A stretch of 64,000 nucleotides of DNA, from contig NZ_BMOD01000001.1 of NCBI RefSeq assembly GCF_014646895.1, positions 491,172 to 555,171 on the forward strand, read 5' to 3'. This DNA is from Deinococcus roseus (GTDB lineage Bacteria; Deinococcota; Deinococci; Deinococcales; Deinococcaceae). Below the pieces are notes generated by a model. It saw only the letters and a list, made by a program, of their open reading frames with translations. It searched no databases and was not told where the DNA came from. Shown piece after piece: positions 41,312 to 50,276 of this stretch. The translations under genes were made by a program, and so were the position numbers. The first letter of the stretch is position 1; each line of letters opens with the position of its first letter.

Positions 41312-42101
41312 TGTGGTGACCCTCTTTCCAGAACTGGTGATTCCGTTCACCAGAGAGGCCATTTTAGGGAAAGCCCAGGAAAAGGGCCTCTTGCAGTTTG
41401 ATGTGGTGAACCTGCGGGACCACGCCCAGAACAAGCACAACAAGGTGGACGACACCCCATACGGGGGCGGTGCCGGGATGGTGATCCGGGTGGATGTGGT
41501 GGAACGCTGCCTGCAAACCCTGGACCCTGCCAGCGAGGTGATCATGCTGACCCCTGCCGGTGAAACCTTCAACCAGAAAATGGCGGAGGAGCTTTCCCAG
41601 AGGGAGCATCTGGTGGTGCTGTGTGGCCGCTATGAGGGTTTTGATGCCCGCACAGAAACCCTGGTCACCCGTGAAATTTCGCTGGGTGATTTTGTGATGA
41701 TGGGTGGGGAGGCGGCTGCGGCCTGTCTGATGGAAGCCATTGGCCGATTGGTCCCCGGGGTGATTGGAGATCAGGAATCCCACGAGCAGGATTCTTTTTC
41801 CAGCGGCCTGCTGGACTATCCAGAGTACACCCGCCCGGAAGTGTGGCAGGACCAGCCTGTTCCAGAAGTGCTGAGGTCTGGCAACCATGCAAAACTGGCC
41901 CGCTGGAGACGGGATCAGGCACTGGCCCGCACATTGAGACGCAGGCCTGATCTGCTGGGTCAGCAAACCCTGGATGTGGAGGACACCATCACCCTCTGGC
42001 AACTGGGGGTACCTCTGGAGCAACTGCAGGCATGGGGAGCACCTGCAGCGCAGGCCCAGAAGAAAATCAAACGCAAAGGGTTGCAGCAGAATCAGTCCTA
42101 G
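41301..42101 (+). CDS. trmD: tRNA (guanine-37-N1)-methyltransferase TrmD
   Basis: 266 residues. TrmD methylates G37 using SAM, bound in a deep trefoil knot: LVVLCGRYEGFDART and EISLGDFVMMGGEAA are the knot motifs, and SHEQDSFSSGLLDYPEYTRP is the conserved tRNA-binding/catalytic stretch with its Asp. The start is a TTG (41301) eight bases after GGAGG, because the conserved protein begins KFSVVTLFPE; longer frames from 41247 are not supported. rplS, which often follows, is absent here. Confidence 0.97.
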   Translation: MKFSVVTLFPELVIPFTREAILGKAQEKGLLQFDVVNLRDHAQNKHNKVDDTPYGGGAGMVIRVDVVERCLQTLDPASEVIMLTPAGETFNQKMAEELSQREHLVVLCGRYEGFDARTETLVTREISLGDFVMMGGEAAAACLMEAIGRLVPGVIGDQESHEQDSFSSGLLDYPEYTRPEVWQDQPVPEVLRSGNHAKLARWRRDQALARTLRRRPDLLGQQTLDVEDTITLWQLGVPLEQLQAWGAPAAQAQKKIKRKGLQQNQS

Positions 42102-42140
42102 AATCAGCCCAGAACTTCTCCCTTGCCTTGCTCTCCAACA

Positions 42141-42659
42141 TCAATGCGCCATCAGGAACACGTAATCCAGAGAAGGGGGTTTGTGTCCCAGCAGGCGCAT
42201 CATCTGCACAATGTGGGCGGTGTGTCGCACCTCGTGTTGCATGACGTGCCATAGGACTTCGTCTGCACTGAGGGTTTCTGTTCTGTCATCAAAAGCTTTG
42301 ATCTTCTGGTCTGACCCTGCCACCGCCATCAACTCTGGCCAGAGTTGCAGGGTGTCTGCTTCCACGGCTTCCCAGTAGGCCAGCAGCTTTTCCAGGGGTT
42401 CGGTTTCATGGTGCCAGTAGGTGTCTTCAGAGGTGGGCTCCAGACCGAAAGCAACTTGCACCATGGGCTTTCCAAGCAAATCCAGATGAAACCAGCCATC
42501 TTCTACGGCAGCAATGTGAAACACCAGATCCTTGATGCAGCGTGCTCCTTCGGTGGGGAGGACCGCTCTGGAGAGGTCTTCATCTGAGAGGGTGCGAAGT
42601 GAAGTCCAGAGCTCACGGCGGGCTTTTCTCAAGTAGCTGTAAAAGCGTTCAGCATGCAT
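42141..42659 (-). CDS. DinB-family (four-helix bundle) protein
   Basis: 172 residues. Metal-site histidines are in LVFHIAAVEDGWFH and HEVRHTAHIVQMMRLLG. The usual DinB start with aromatic and Arg residues (FYSYLRKARRELWTSL) is seen. It is a different subgroup from the 38924 protein. TACAAT five bases before the ATG (minus 42670-42665) makes it leaderless. It converges on trmD. Confidence 0.9.
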   Translation of the reverse strand: MHAERFYSYLRKARRELWTSLRTLSDEDLSRAVLPTEGARCIKDLVFHIAAVEDGWFHLDLLGKPMVQVAFGLEPTSEDTYWHHETEPLEKLLAYWEAVEADTLQLWPELMAVAGSDQKIKAFDDRTETLSADEVLWHVMQHEVRHTAHIVQMMRLLGHKPPSLDYVFLMAH

Positions 42660-42883
42660 GGTTTATTGTACGAAAAACCAGAACAAACTCTTCAGGGCTT
42701 ATTCTGTTTTAGACGTAACAATCCAGACCGGGAGGCTGTTACAGGGCGGCAGACATTTCAGGGGTCAACAGAGGGGGAATTCTGTCTGATATGGTTCATT
42801 AGAGGTCACTGGAGCAGAGACAGCAGGGCGCAGAGCGTTCTGCCTACGTTTATGTTTTTTGCGTAAATCCCCGGAAGTTGTGG

Positions 42884-42889
42884 TATAAT
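42884..42889 (+). promoter_or_regulatory. Extended -10 promoter of gyrA
   Basis: TGG-TATAAT: a perfect extended -10, about 140 bases before the start, with TTGCGT 19 bases upstream as a weak -35. The spacer 42660-42880 shows no gene. Confidence 0.75.
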
Positions 42890-42908
42890 TTAAGGACATT
42901 TGGAGTGG

Positions 42909-42947
42909 CCACGGACACCGTGAAGCCTTTGCGAGGTCCGTGGTTTT
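42909..42947 (+). promoter_or_regulatory. Terminator-like hairpin in the gyrA leader
   Basis: CCACGGAC (42909-42916) and GTCCGTGG (42936-42943) pair perfectly and are followed by TTTT; flanking GGAGT/ACTCC can extend the stem. It lies between the promoter and the coding region. Confidence 0.55.
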
Positions 42948-43029
42948 GCTGACTCCTGTTTGTATTGTGGAAAATACGCTGAGGTGATGCTCGCATCCCT
43001 TCCGTTCATTTCCCAGAAAGGGTCCCAGG

Positions 43030-45450
43030 GTGTCTCAAGTCCAACCCATTGATATCACCAAAGAAGTCAAGAGCAACTTCATCAACTACGCCATGTCCGT
43101 GATTGTGGACCGTGCGCTTCCCGACGTGCGCGACGGTCTGAAACCCGTACAGCGCCGCATCCTGTATGCCATGATCCAGATGGGCCTCACCAGCAGCCAC
43201 AAACCCTCCAAGAGTGCAGGGGTGGTCGGCGAAGTGATGGGAAAATACCACCCCCACGGCGACAGTGCCATTTACGATGCCATGGTGCGACAGGCCCAGA
43301 ACTGGAACCTGCGCTATCCCCTGATCCAGGGACAGGGCAACTTTGGTTCTCTGGACGGCGATCCTCCAGCGGCCATGCGTTACACCGAGGCAAGGCTGAC
43401 CAAGATTGCCGAGGAAGTGCTGCAGGACCTGGAAAAGAACACCATTGATTACCGTCCCAATTACGACGAAACCACCGAAGAACCCACCGTGCTGCCTTCT
43501 GCAGTGCCCAACCTGCTGATCAACGGGGCCACCGGGATTGCAGTGGGCATGGCCACCAACATTCCTCCCCACAACCTCACTGAGATCTCCAACGGCCTAC
43601 TGGAACTGATCGACAATCCAGACATGACCCTGGATGATTTGATGAAAATCATCCCCGGGCCAGATTTTCCCACCGGAGGCCGGATTGGCAAGAGTGGCAT
43701 CCGTGAAGCCTACGCTTCAGGCCATGCTTCCCTGCGGGTGCGGGGCAAAGTGCGCTTTGAAGAGAAAAATGGGCGCAACACCATCATCATCACCGAAATT
43801 CCCTATCAGGTGAACAAATCCAACCTGGTGTCCACCATCTCTGCCATGTACCGCCAGGGCAAGATTCCAGACATCTCTGCCCTGCGCGACGAATCTGACC
43901 GCCGTGAACCCGTGCGCATCGTGATCGATCTGAAACGCGGAACCATTCCCGAACTGGTCCTCAACCAGCTTTACAAGTACACCCAGCTTCAGACCACCTT
44001 CACGGTGATCAACCTGGCAATTGTGAACAAGGAACCCAAGGTGCTTCCCCTCAAAGACACCATGCAACTGTTCCTGAACCACCGCCGGGAAGTGGTGACC
44101 CGCCGCACCCAGTACGAACTGGAAAAAGCCCAGGCCCGTGCCCACATCCTGGAAGGCCTGCTGATTGCCCTTGATCACCTCGATGAAGTGATCAAACTGA
44201 TCCGTGCCAGCCAGACGGGTGCAGAGGCCAAAGACGGCCTGATGACCCGTTTCGGGCTGTCTGAGCCCCAGGCCCAGGCCATTCTGGACATGCGACTGCA
44301 GCGTCTGGTGGGACTGGAACGTGCCCGACTGCAAGCCGAATACGACGAACTGATGCAGGAAATTGCCCGTCTGCAGGCCATTCTGGGCAACGAAACCCTG
44401 CTCTGGAAGGTCATCAAGCAGGAAATCAAGGACATCCGGGACCGTTACGGTGATGAGCGTCGCAGCCAGATCACTGTGCTGGACGATGACATCTCCAAGG
44501 AAGATTTGATTGCCGTTGAGGACATGGTCATCACCATGACCAAAGCCGGATACATCAAACGCACCACCCTGGAAGCCTACCGCGCCCAGGCCCGTGGCGG
44601 GCGTGGCCTCAGTGGAGGAAAACTCCGCGAAGAAGACGTCAACACCCAGATTTTTGTGGGCTCCACCCACGATTACCTGCTGTTCTTCACCGACCAGGGT
44701 CGGGTGTTCAGAGAGAAAATTTATGACCTCCCTGAAACCGGACGGGATGCCAAGGGTGCCCACACCCGCAACATCATGCCCCTCAAAGATGGGGAAAATG
44801 TCCAGAGCGTGCTGTCCATCAAGGATTTCGAGCAGGACGGTTACTTTGTCTTCGCCACCTCCAAGGGCATGATCAAGAAAACCACCATCCGTGAGTACGG
44901 CAACATCAATGCGGCAGGTCTCATCGCCATCAACCTGATGGACGGAGACAACCTCGTTGAAGTGGGCGTGATGAACGAGGGCGGACAGATTGTGCTGGCC
45001 ACCAAAGAAGGCCAGAGCATCCGCTTCACCGAAGGGGATGTGCGTGACACCGGACGGGCCACCCAGGGCGTGATTGGCATTCGGTTGCGTGAAGACGACC
45101 AGGTGGTCAGCATGGCCCTGATTTCCAGCGAAGAGCAGGAGCTGCTGGCCGTCAGTGAACTGGGCCTTGCCAAACGCACCCCGGTCAGCGATTACCCCAT
45201 CCAGAACCGTGGTGGTCAGGGCGTGATCACCCTGAAAGTCACCGACAAGACCGGAGCCCTGGTGACCCTTACCTGCGTTTCTGGCGATGAGGAACTGATG
45301 GTGCTGAGTGAAAACGGCATCGTGATTCGCACCCGCGTGGAAGAAATCAGCGTGTTCGGGCGCAACTCCCAGGGCGTGAAGGTCATGCGCATTGGGGACG
45401 GCGACAAGGTGATCAGTGCCCATCCCATCCGCAACGAGGAAACGGTTTAA
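43030..45450 (+). CDS. gyrA: DNA gyrase subunit A
   Basis: 806 residues. The catalytic Tyr is Y118 in MRYTEARLTK; the quinolone region HPHGDSAIYD keeps Ser79 and Asp83, the drug-sensitive residues. The C-terminal six-bladed wheel is present, with a GyrA-box-like QARGGRG in place of the usual QRRGGKG. The start is a GTG (43030) after AAAGGG; the protein begins SQVQPIDITKEVKSNFINYAM. With GyrB (elsewhere) it introduces negative supercoils. It has a long leader with a terminator-like hairpin. Confidence 0.98.
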   Translation: MSQVQPIDITKEVKSNFINYAMSVIVDRALPDVRDGLKPVQRRILYAMIQMGLTSSHKPSKSAGVVGEVMGKYHPHGDSAIYDAMVRQAQNWNLRYPLIQGQGNFGSLDGDPPAAMRYTEARLTKIAEEVLQDLEKNTIDYRPNYDETTEEPTVLPSAVPNLLINGATGIAVGMATNIPPHNLTEISNGLLELIDNPDMTLDDLMKIIPGPDFPTGGRIGKSGIREAYASGHASLRVRGKVRFEEKNGRNTIIITEIPYQVNKSNLVSTISAMYRQGKIPDISALRDESDRREPVRIVIDLKRGTIPELVLNQLYKYTQLQTTFTVINLAIVNKEPKVLPLKDTMQLFLNHRREVVTRRTQYELEKAQARAHILEGLLIALDHLDEVIKLIRASQTGAEAKDGLMTRFGLSEPQAQAILDMRLQRLVGLERARLQAEYDELMQEIARLQAILGNETLLWKVIKQEIKDIRDRYGDERRSQITVLDDDISKEDLIAVEDMVITMTKAGYIKRTTLEAYRAQARGGRGLSGGKLREEDVNTQIFVGSTHDYLLFFTDQGRVFREKIYDLPETGRDAKGAHTRNIMPLKDGENVQSVLSIKDFEQDGYFVFATSKGMIKKTTIREYGNINAAGLIAINLMDGDNLVEVGVMNEGGQIVLATKEGQSIRFTEGDVRDTGRATQGVIGIRLREDDQVVSMALISSEEQELLAVSELGLAKRTPVSDYPIQNRGGQGVITLKVTDKTGALVTLTCVSGDEELMVLSENGIVIRTRVEEISVFGRNSQGVKVMRIGDGDKVISAHPIRNEETV

Positions 45451-45507
45451 GCTCGACCCTCACCGCAGCCTGACGGCTGGTCCTCTCCCTACCAGGGAGA
45501 GGATTTT
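45450..45507 (+). repeat. REP-like palindromic element after gyrA
   Basis: CGACCCTCACCGCAGCC, a GGCTGGTCC core and the hairpin CCTCTCCCT-a-cc-AGGGAGAGG followed by ATTTTT. It shares the layout of the elements at 5323-5469 in opposite orientation, and may also terminate gyrA. Confidence 0.65.
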
Positions 45508-45522
45508 TATATATGATAAATC

Positions 45523-45978
45523 ATGTATCATTCCATTGTCCGTTCCATTGTTCGCACTGCATTTCAGACCCTCAGCGAAGGGGACAAAGCAGACCTGAAC
45601 AGCATCCTGAAGCTGTTTGCCCCCGATGCCCGATTTTCTTTCTCAGGGGAGCATGCTCTGGGAGGGGCCAGACAGGGACATCTCTCAATTCGAGCATGGT
45701 TTGAACGTTTCCAGCGCATTTTTCCAGAGATTCATTTTACAGTTCAGCGCATTTTGGTCAGTGGCTGGCTCTGGAACACACTGGTCAACACCTTTTTTAC
45801 AGTGCAGGCCCAGCTTCCTGATGGAACCCTTTACCAGAATGAAGGGCTGCAGGTGCTCAGGATCTGCTGGGGGAAAATCAAAGAAGACCACCTTTTTGAG
45901 GACATCAGCAAATTGCAAAATGCCCTGAGGTGTCTTGAAACCCACGGCGTGCAGGAGGCTGGAGCAGATCCGCTTTAA
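45523..45978 (+). CDS. NTF2-like (SnoaL-type) protein
   Basis: 151 residues: LNSILKLFAPDARFSFSGEH, RQGHLSIRAWFERFQRIFPEIHF and GLQVLRICWGKIKEDHLFED fit the cone-shaped NTF2 fold of SnoaL-type enzymes or binding proteins. No catalytic residues can be assigned. TATGAT five bases before the ATG indicates a leaderless start. Isolated between gyrA and the ABC exporter. Confidence 0.8.
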   Translation: MYHSIVRSIVRTAFQTLSEGDKADLNSILKLFAPDARFSFSGEHALGGARQGHLSIRAWFERFQRIFPEIHFTVQRILVSGWLWNTLVNTFFTVQAQLPDGTLYQNEGLQVLRICWGKIKEDHLFEDISKLQNALRCLETHGVQEAGADPL

Positions 45979-46045
45979 GCAAATCGGCGCTTTACACCTA
46001 TGTTCTATGGCCTAGCACTTGGTCACTTCCCTTACAATTGACCCC

Positions 46046-47062
46046 ATGGAACCCCTTCCGATTGATGTGAGAAATCTGCAGAAAACCTTTGCCATTCCCA
46101 GAAAAGAGCCTGGACTTCTGGGAGCGGTCAAAGGCTTATTCAAACCTGAATACCAATACAAAACCGCAGTAAATGGCCTGAGTTTTCAGGTGGGCAAGGG
46201 AGAAGTGGTGGGCTACATCGGGGTGAACGGTGCCGGGAAAAGCACCACCATCAAGATCCTCACGGGCATTCTGGCCCCCACCGGTGGGCAGGTGCGCATC
46301 CTGGGCCGAGACCCTTTCAAGAATCGGGTGGCCAATGCAAAAGACATCGGGGTGGTGTTCGGGCAGCGCACCCAGCTGTGGTGGGATCTGGCCCTCATTG
46401 AATCCCTGCGCCTGATTGCCCGCATGTATGACGTTCCAGAAAGCCGCTACAAAACCCTGCTGGAAGAATTTTCCCATTTGCTGGACCTGGATGAACTGCT
46501 CTCCAAACCCATCCGCACCATGTCTCTGGGTCAGAAAATGCGTGCAGAGCTGGCCGCCACCCTGATTCACGAGCCCAAAATTGTGTATCTGGATGAACCC
46601 ACCATTGGACTGGACATCATGGCCAAGCAAAGAATTCGGGATTTCATCAAAAAGCAAAGCCAGGAAAGGGATGTGACTGTGCTGCTGACCACCCACGACC
46701 TGGGGGACATCGAAGAACTGTGCCAGCGCATCATCATCATCGACAACGGGCATATCATTTACGACGGTCAGCTTTCCACCATCAAGAACCACTTCGGGAC
46801 GCACCGCACCATCACTTTTGAAACAGCAGAAACCCTGAACACCTCCCGTTTGCTGCTTCCGAAAGGGTCCGAACTGCTCTCTGCAGAAGGCAACAAACTG
46901 GTCCTGAAATTCAACCGCAGTGAAGCCAGTGCCAGTCTGGTGGCCGCACAGGTGATGCAGCAACTGGAAGTGCAGGATTTTCAGCTGCAGGAGCCTGACC
47001 TCACCTCGATCATCTCTCAGATTTACCAGGGGGCCTTGCACCGCGAGAAGGTCATGGGATGA
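46046..47062 (+). CDS. ABC-2 exporter ATP-binding protein
   Basis: 338 residues. Walker A GVNGAGKST, a long insert before it typical of this exporter subclass (IPRKEPGLLGAVKGLFKPE), signature MSLGQKMRAELAA, Walker B IVYLDEPTIGLDIMAKQRI and H-loop LTTHDLGD. It should power the two PF06182-like permeases that follow; the stop overlaps the first permease start by four bases. TACAAT seven bases before ATG 46046 indicates a leaderless start. Substrate unknown. Confidence 0.94.
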   Translation: MEPLPIDVRNLQKTFAIPRKEPGLLGAVKGLFKPEYQYKTAVNGLSFQVGKGEVVGYIGVNGAGKSTTIKILTGILAPTGGQVRILGRDPFKNRVANAKDIGVVFGQRTQLWWDLALIESLRLIARMYDVPESRYKTLLEEFSHLLDLDELLSKPIRTMSLGQKMRAELAATLIHEPKIVYLDEPTIGLDIMAKQRIRDFIKKQSQERDVTVLLTTHDLGDIEELCQRIIIIDNGHIIYDGQLSTIKNHFGTHRTITFETAETLNTSRLLLPKGSELLSAEGNKLVLKFNRSEASASLVAAQVMQQLEVQDFQLQEPDLTSIISQIYQGALHREKVMG

Positions 47063-47868
47063 CTGCCGTTTTGAACAAACTTGGCGTGTACTGGGAGGTG
47101 GGCATGACCCAGGCCAAAGCCAGAATGGCGTACAGTGCGTGGTTCTGGGCCAGTCTCTTTGTGCAGACGGTGGGACTGCTGGTGATGGTGTACTTCTGGA
47201 GTGCCGTCTATGAAAACCAGGACAGCATCAAAGGCCAGTCTGTCCAGCAAACCCTCAATTACATCATGCTGGCCCGCATGCTCTCTGGCCTGACGGGTTC
47301 AGGCATCATCCAGCGTTTTGGTCAACTCTTGAACCGGGGAGAACTGGCCATTGAGCTGCTCAGGCCTGTGGATTTCCAGTTTCAGAATCTGGCCCAGGCT
47401 TTAAACCGCTGGTTCACGGACCTGCTGATGAGGTGGCAACTGTGGGTGATGGCCCTTGTGTTCTTTCATTTGCAGCTTCCCTCTGACCCGCTGGCCTACC
47501 TGTATTTCCTGATTTCTCTGGTGCTGGGCTGCATCATCGTGTTTTTCTTTGAGTGGATGATTGCCTGCATCGTGTTTGTGACCACCGAATCCTGGGGGCT
47601 GAACGTCCTGAAAGAAGGGGTGGCCTCTTTCCTGAGCGGTGCCCTGATTCCCCTCACCCTGATGCCCGACTGGCTCAGGACCGTGGCAAATTTCACCCCT
47701 TTCAGCAAAGCAGTGTATGTGCCTGCTTCGTTCCTGAGTGGGCTCACTCCGGTTTCGGATGGCCCCAGAATGCTGCTGGAACTCGTGCTCTGGGCTGTGG
47801 GTCTGTGCCTGCTGTCCCGCTTCATTTTTGCAAAGATGGTCAAACATGCGACCATCCAGGGAGGCTGA
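47059..47868 (+). CDS. ABC-2 family permease (DUF990-like), first of two
   Basis: 269 residues with six predicted membrane segments and an opening YWEVGMTQAKARMAYSAWF typical of ABC-2 (PF06182) permeases. The motif FSGALIPLTLMPDWLRTVANFTPF, here read as LSGALIPLTLMPDW, is diagnostic of this subgroup. It forms a heterodimeric channel with the next gene product. Overlaps the ATPase gene by four bases. Confidence 0.92.
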   Translation: MTAVLNKLGVYWEVGMTQAKARMAYSAWFWASLFVQTVGLLVMVYFWSAVYENQDSIKGQSVQQTLNYIMLARMLSGLTGSGIIQRFGQLLNRGELAIELLRPVDFQFQNLAQALNRWFTDLLMRWQLWVMALVFFHLQLPSDPLAYLYFLISLVLGCIIVFFFEWMIACIVFVTTESWGLNVLKEGVASFLSGALIPLTLMPDWLRTVANFTPFSKAVYVPASFLSGLTPVSDGPRMLLELVLWAVGLCLLSRFIFAKMVKHATIQGG

Positions 47869-47869
47869 C

Positions 47870-48658
47870 ATGACCAGTTACACCCGCATGTACTTCGATT
47901 TGCTTGCGCAGAACATCAAAACCAAGCTGGAATACCGGGTCAATTTCTTCATCGGGGGCATCAGCACGCTGGCTGGACAGGTGGCTGGACTGCTGACCCT
48001 CTGGGTGGTGATGGAAACCATCCCGACCTTGAAAGGCTGGACCCTCAATCAACTCTTGCTGATTTATGGCCTTCTGGTGCTGTCCAAATCCCTGAACCAC
48101 ATGTTTGCAGACAATTTGTGGCGGCTGGGCTGGGCTTACATCCGCACCGGAGATTTCGACCGCTATCTGGTGCGGCCCGTCAATCCCCTCTTTCACCTGA
48201 TTGCAGACCGCTTCTGTGAAGACGGCATCGGGAATTTTGTGGTGGGTCTGGGCCTCTTGATCTACAGCAGCGCTGCACTGGACATCCCCTGGAATCTGGT
48301 CAATGTGCTTTACACCTTGCTGATGGTCCTGAGTGGAAGTCTGGTGTTTTTTGGCATCAACCTGATCACTTCCAGCCTGTCTTTCTGGATGACCGACTCG
48401 CTGCCCGTGATGTGGGGCGTGTTTGAGACGCACGAATTCGCCAAATACCCTTTAAAGATCTACCACAACAGCGTCAATGTGATTTTCACCTGGATTCTGC
48501 CCTTTGGGATTGCCTCTTACTACCCGGCCAGTCACCTGCTGGGACACCCGGTGGGCTGGCTGGCCTGGATGGCTCCTCTGATGGCCCTTTTGCTGGTGCT
48601 GGTGGGATATGGGGTCTGGAAGGCTGGATTGAGCAGGTATACGGGGGCGGGGAGTTAA
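47870..48658 (+). CDS. ABC-2 family permease (DUF990-like), second of two
   Basis: 262 residues from ATG 47870 (GGGAGG upstream), one base after the previous stop. About six membrane segments; the start TRMYFDLLAQNIKTKLEYRVN and the AVRPVNPLF-type motif (LVRPVNPLFHLIADRF) are typical. Its TAA stop shares bases with the TAA of the converging winged-helix regulator. Confidence 0.92.
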   Translation: MTSYTRMYFDLLAQNIKTKLEYRVNFFIGGISTLAGQVAGLLTLWVVMETIPTLKGWTLNQLLLIYGLLVLSKSLNHMFADNLWRLGWAYIRTGDFDRYLVRPVNPLFHLIADRFCEDGIGNFVVGLGLLIYSSAALDIPWNLVNVLYTLLMVLSGSLVFFGINLITSSLSFWMTDSLPVMWGVFETHEFAKYPLKIYHNSVNVIFTWILPFGIASYYPASHLLGHPVGWLAWMAPLMALLLVLVGYGVWKAGLSRYTGAGS

Positions 48659-49281
48659 TCCACAACCTTCGCCAGTCCCAGCCTCAGCAAATACCGCTGT
48701 CCATTCTGTTTTCCCCTGTACCGCAGCCACACCTGTTGCAGTTCTTCCCGAAAGGCAAGGGCTTCTTCCGGGGTCAGGTGAATTTCGGTCCAGCTGGACC
48801 ACTGGGCACCCGGCAAATTTGTGGCTTCCTGGTCCGGTCCCAGGCTGGTGGTCACATCAAAATCACCATGCTGGTCCCTGCGGATCAGCACCCCCCAGGC
48901 CTTTCCGGGTTCTTCGAGGTGCAGGGCATCTTTCAGCAGGCCCCGGATCAGACGCTCCTGCCAGGGGGCTTCTGATTTCAGAAAAGCAGCCTGCAGGGTT
49001 TCAAATGGGGTCAAAGAGAAGGGCACGTAGAAAGCATCTGCCACCGAGCGGTACCAGAAAATGGCTTTGCCTTTTCTGGGCACCTCGCTCACCACCTGAA
49101 TCAGACCCAGATCCAGCATTTTCTGGGCATGGTGGTGCATCAGGCTGATGGAAATGCCCAGTTCACTGGCGGCCTGCTTGATGGTGTTCTCCTTGCCCAG
49201 AAAAGGCACCAGCCGCACCCGTTTGATGGGATCCATCAGAAAGGCGGCCAGTTCTGGAGTGTTGACCTGCAAGCTGCTCAA
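48655..49281 (-). CDS. Winged-helix transcriptional regulator (ArsR-like)
   Basis: 208 residues. The N-terminal HTH (DPIKRVRLVPFLGKENTIKQ, then AASELGISISLMHHHAQKMLDLGLI) is of the ArsR/HTH_20 type. The C-terminal 120 residues have no known ligand motif. It begins at a TTG (49281) ten bases after AAGGAG; no ATG is available in frame before the HTH. Convergent with the exporter operon, whose end it overlaps by four bases, and divergent from the hydrolase at 49326 across 44 bases, so it may control either. Confidence 0.85.
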   Translation of the reverse strand: MSSLQVNTPELAAFLMDPIKRVRLVPFLGKENTIKQAASELGISISLMHHHAQKMLDLGLIQVVSEVPRKGKAIFWYRSVADAFYVPFSLTPFETLQAAFLKSEAPWQERLIRGLLKDALHLEEPGKAWGVLIRRDQHGDFDVTTSLGPDQEATNLPGAQWSSWTEIHLTPEEALAFREELQQVWLRYRGKQNGQRYLLRLGLAKVVD

Positions 49282-49325
49282 ATTTCGCGGCTCCTTTTTG
49301 AACAGTATAGGTCCAGACTGAACCC

Positions 49326-50276
49326 ATGAACATCAGACAGCAAAACCTGCACTTTTCTGGCGATCAAGTTCAACTTTCAGGCACCCTGTTCCTGCCTGAA
49401 CTTCCAGGAAAACATCCAGCAGTCATTTGTGTGCACGGCTCAGGACCGGAAACCAGAGAAGGCTCTCTGGAAGTGGCCAGACAGTTCGCAGAGCAAGGCA
49501 TTGTTGCCCTGGCCTATGACAAACGGGGGACAGGCGAATCTTCAGGCGACTGGATTTCTGCCTCTTACCACACCCTGGCAAAAGATGCTCTGGGGGCCGT
49601 TGCGGCCCTGAAAACCCACCCGGAAATTTCCAGCGTCGGCCTCAGGGGGGTCAGTCAGGGAGGGTGGGTGGCTCCTCTGGCCGCTTCCATGTCAGGGGCG
49701 GGGTCTGACACTGTGGATTTTCTGGTGCTGATCTCCCCTGCCCTCATGACCCCGACAGAACAGGAGCTGTACCGGGTGGAATCCCAGATGCGCAGGGCAG
49801 AAGAAACCGAAGAAGACATTCAGGAAGCCTTGGCGGTGTACCGCATTTTCAACAAAGCTGCACGGCAAAACCGGGAGGTGGCCCCCCTGCTGGAACTGTA
49901 TGACCTGCTGGCTGTGAAAAGCTACATGTCTTTCGGTGGTGAACTTCCGCCTTTGCCGGTCATGCAGAACATCTTCAGGCAATGGCAGGAGGTGCTGGAC
50001 CTGGACATCTTTCCGGTCCTGCAAGGTCTGTCCCTTCCTGTGCTGGCCCTTTTTGGAGACAGAGACACTTTTGTGCCTGCCCTGAAAAGCAGCCAGAACC
50101 TGCAACAACACCTCAGTCCTCAGGCAGACCTGACCGTGGTGCATTTTGAAAACGGGACACATTTCATGACAGATGACACCACTGAAGCGCCCATTCCGCA
50201 GGCCTTTGACAAAACCGTGCAGTGGATTCTGCAGCACACTCAACCTGCATCGATGCCCAGGTTGTCGCGGGCATAA
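49326..50276 (+). CDS. Alpha/beta hydrolase
   Basis: 316 residues. The nucleophile elbow is GVSQGGW, the oxyanion strand is AVICVHGSGPETREGS, the acid is probably in LFGDRDTFVP and the catalytic His in HFENGTHFM. It resembles dipeptidyl-peptidase/dienelactone-type hydrolases; the substrate is unknown. The short divergent promoter region shared with the regulator at 49281 suggests control by it. The last 37 bases overlap the converging SDR gene. Confidence 0.9.
   Translation: MNIRQQNLHFSGDQVQLSGTLFLPELPGKHPAVICVHGSGPETREGSLEVARQFAEQGIVALAYDKRGTGESSGDWISASYHTLAKDALGAVAALKTHPEISSVGLRGVSQGGWVAPLAASMSGAGSDTVDFLVLISPALMTPTEQELYRVESQMRRAEETEEDIQEALAVYRIFNKAARQNREVAPLLELYDLLAVKSYMSFGGELPPLPVMQNIFRQWQEVLDLDIFPVLQGLSLPVLALFGDRDTFVPALKSSQNLQQHLSPQADLTVVHFENGTHFMTDDTTEAPIPQAFDKTVQWILQHTQPASMPRLSRA

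Noticed and set aside
43717..45423. 568-codon open frame antisense to gyrA
   Set aside because: Composition is typical of a shadow frame, with no domain and no start signals.
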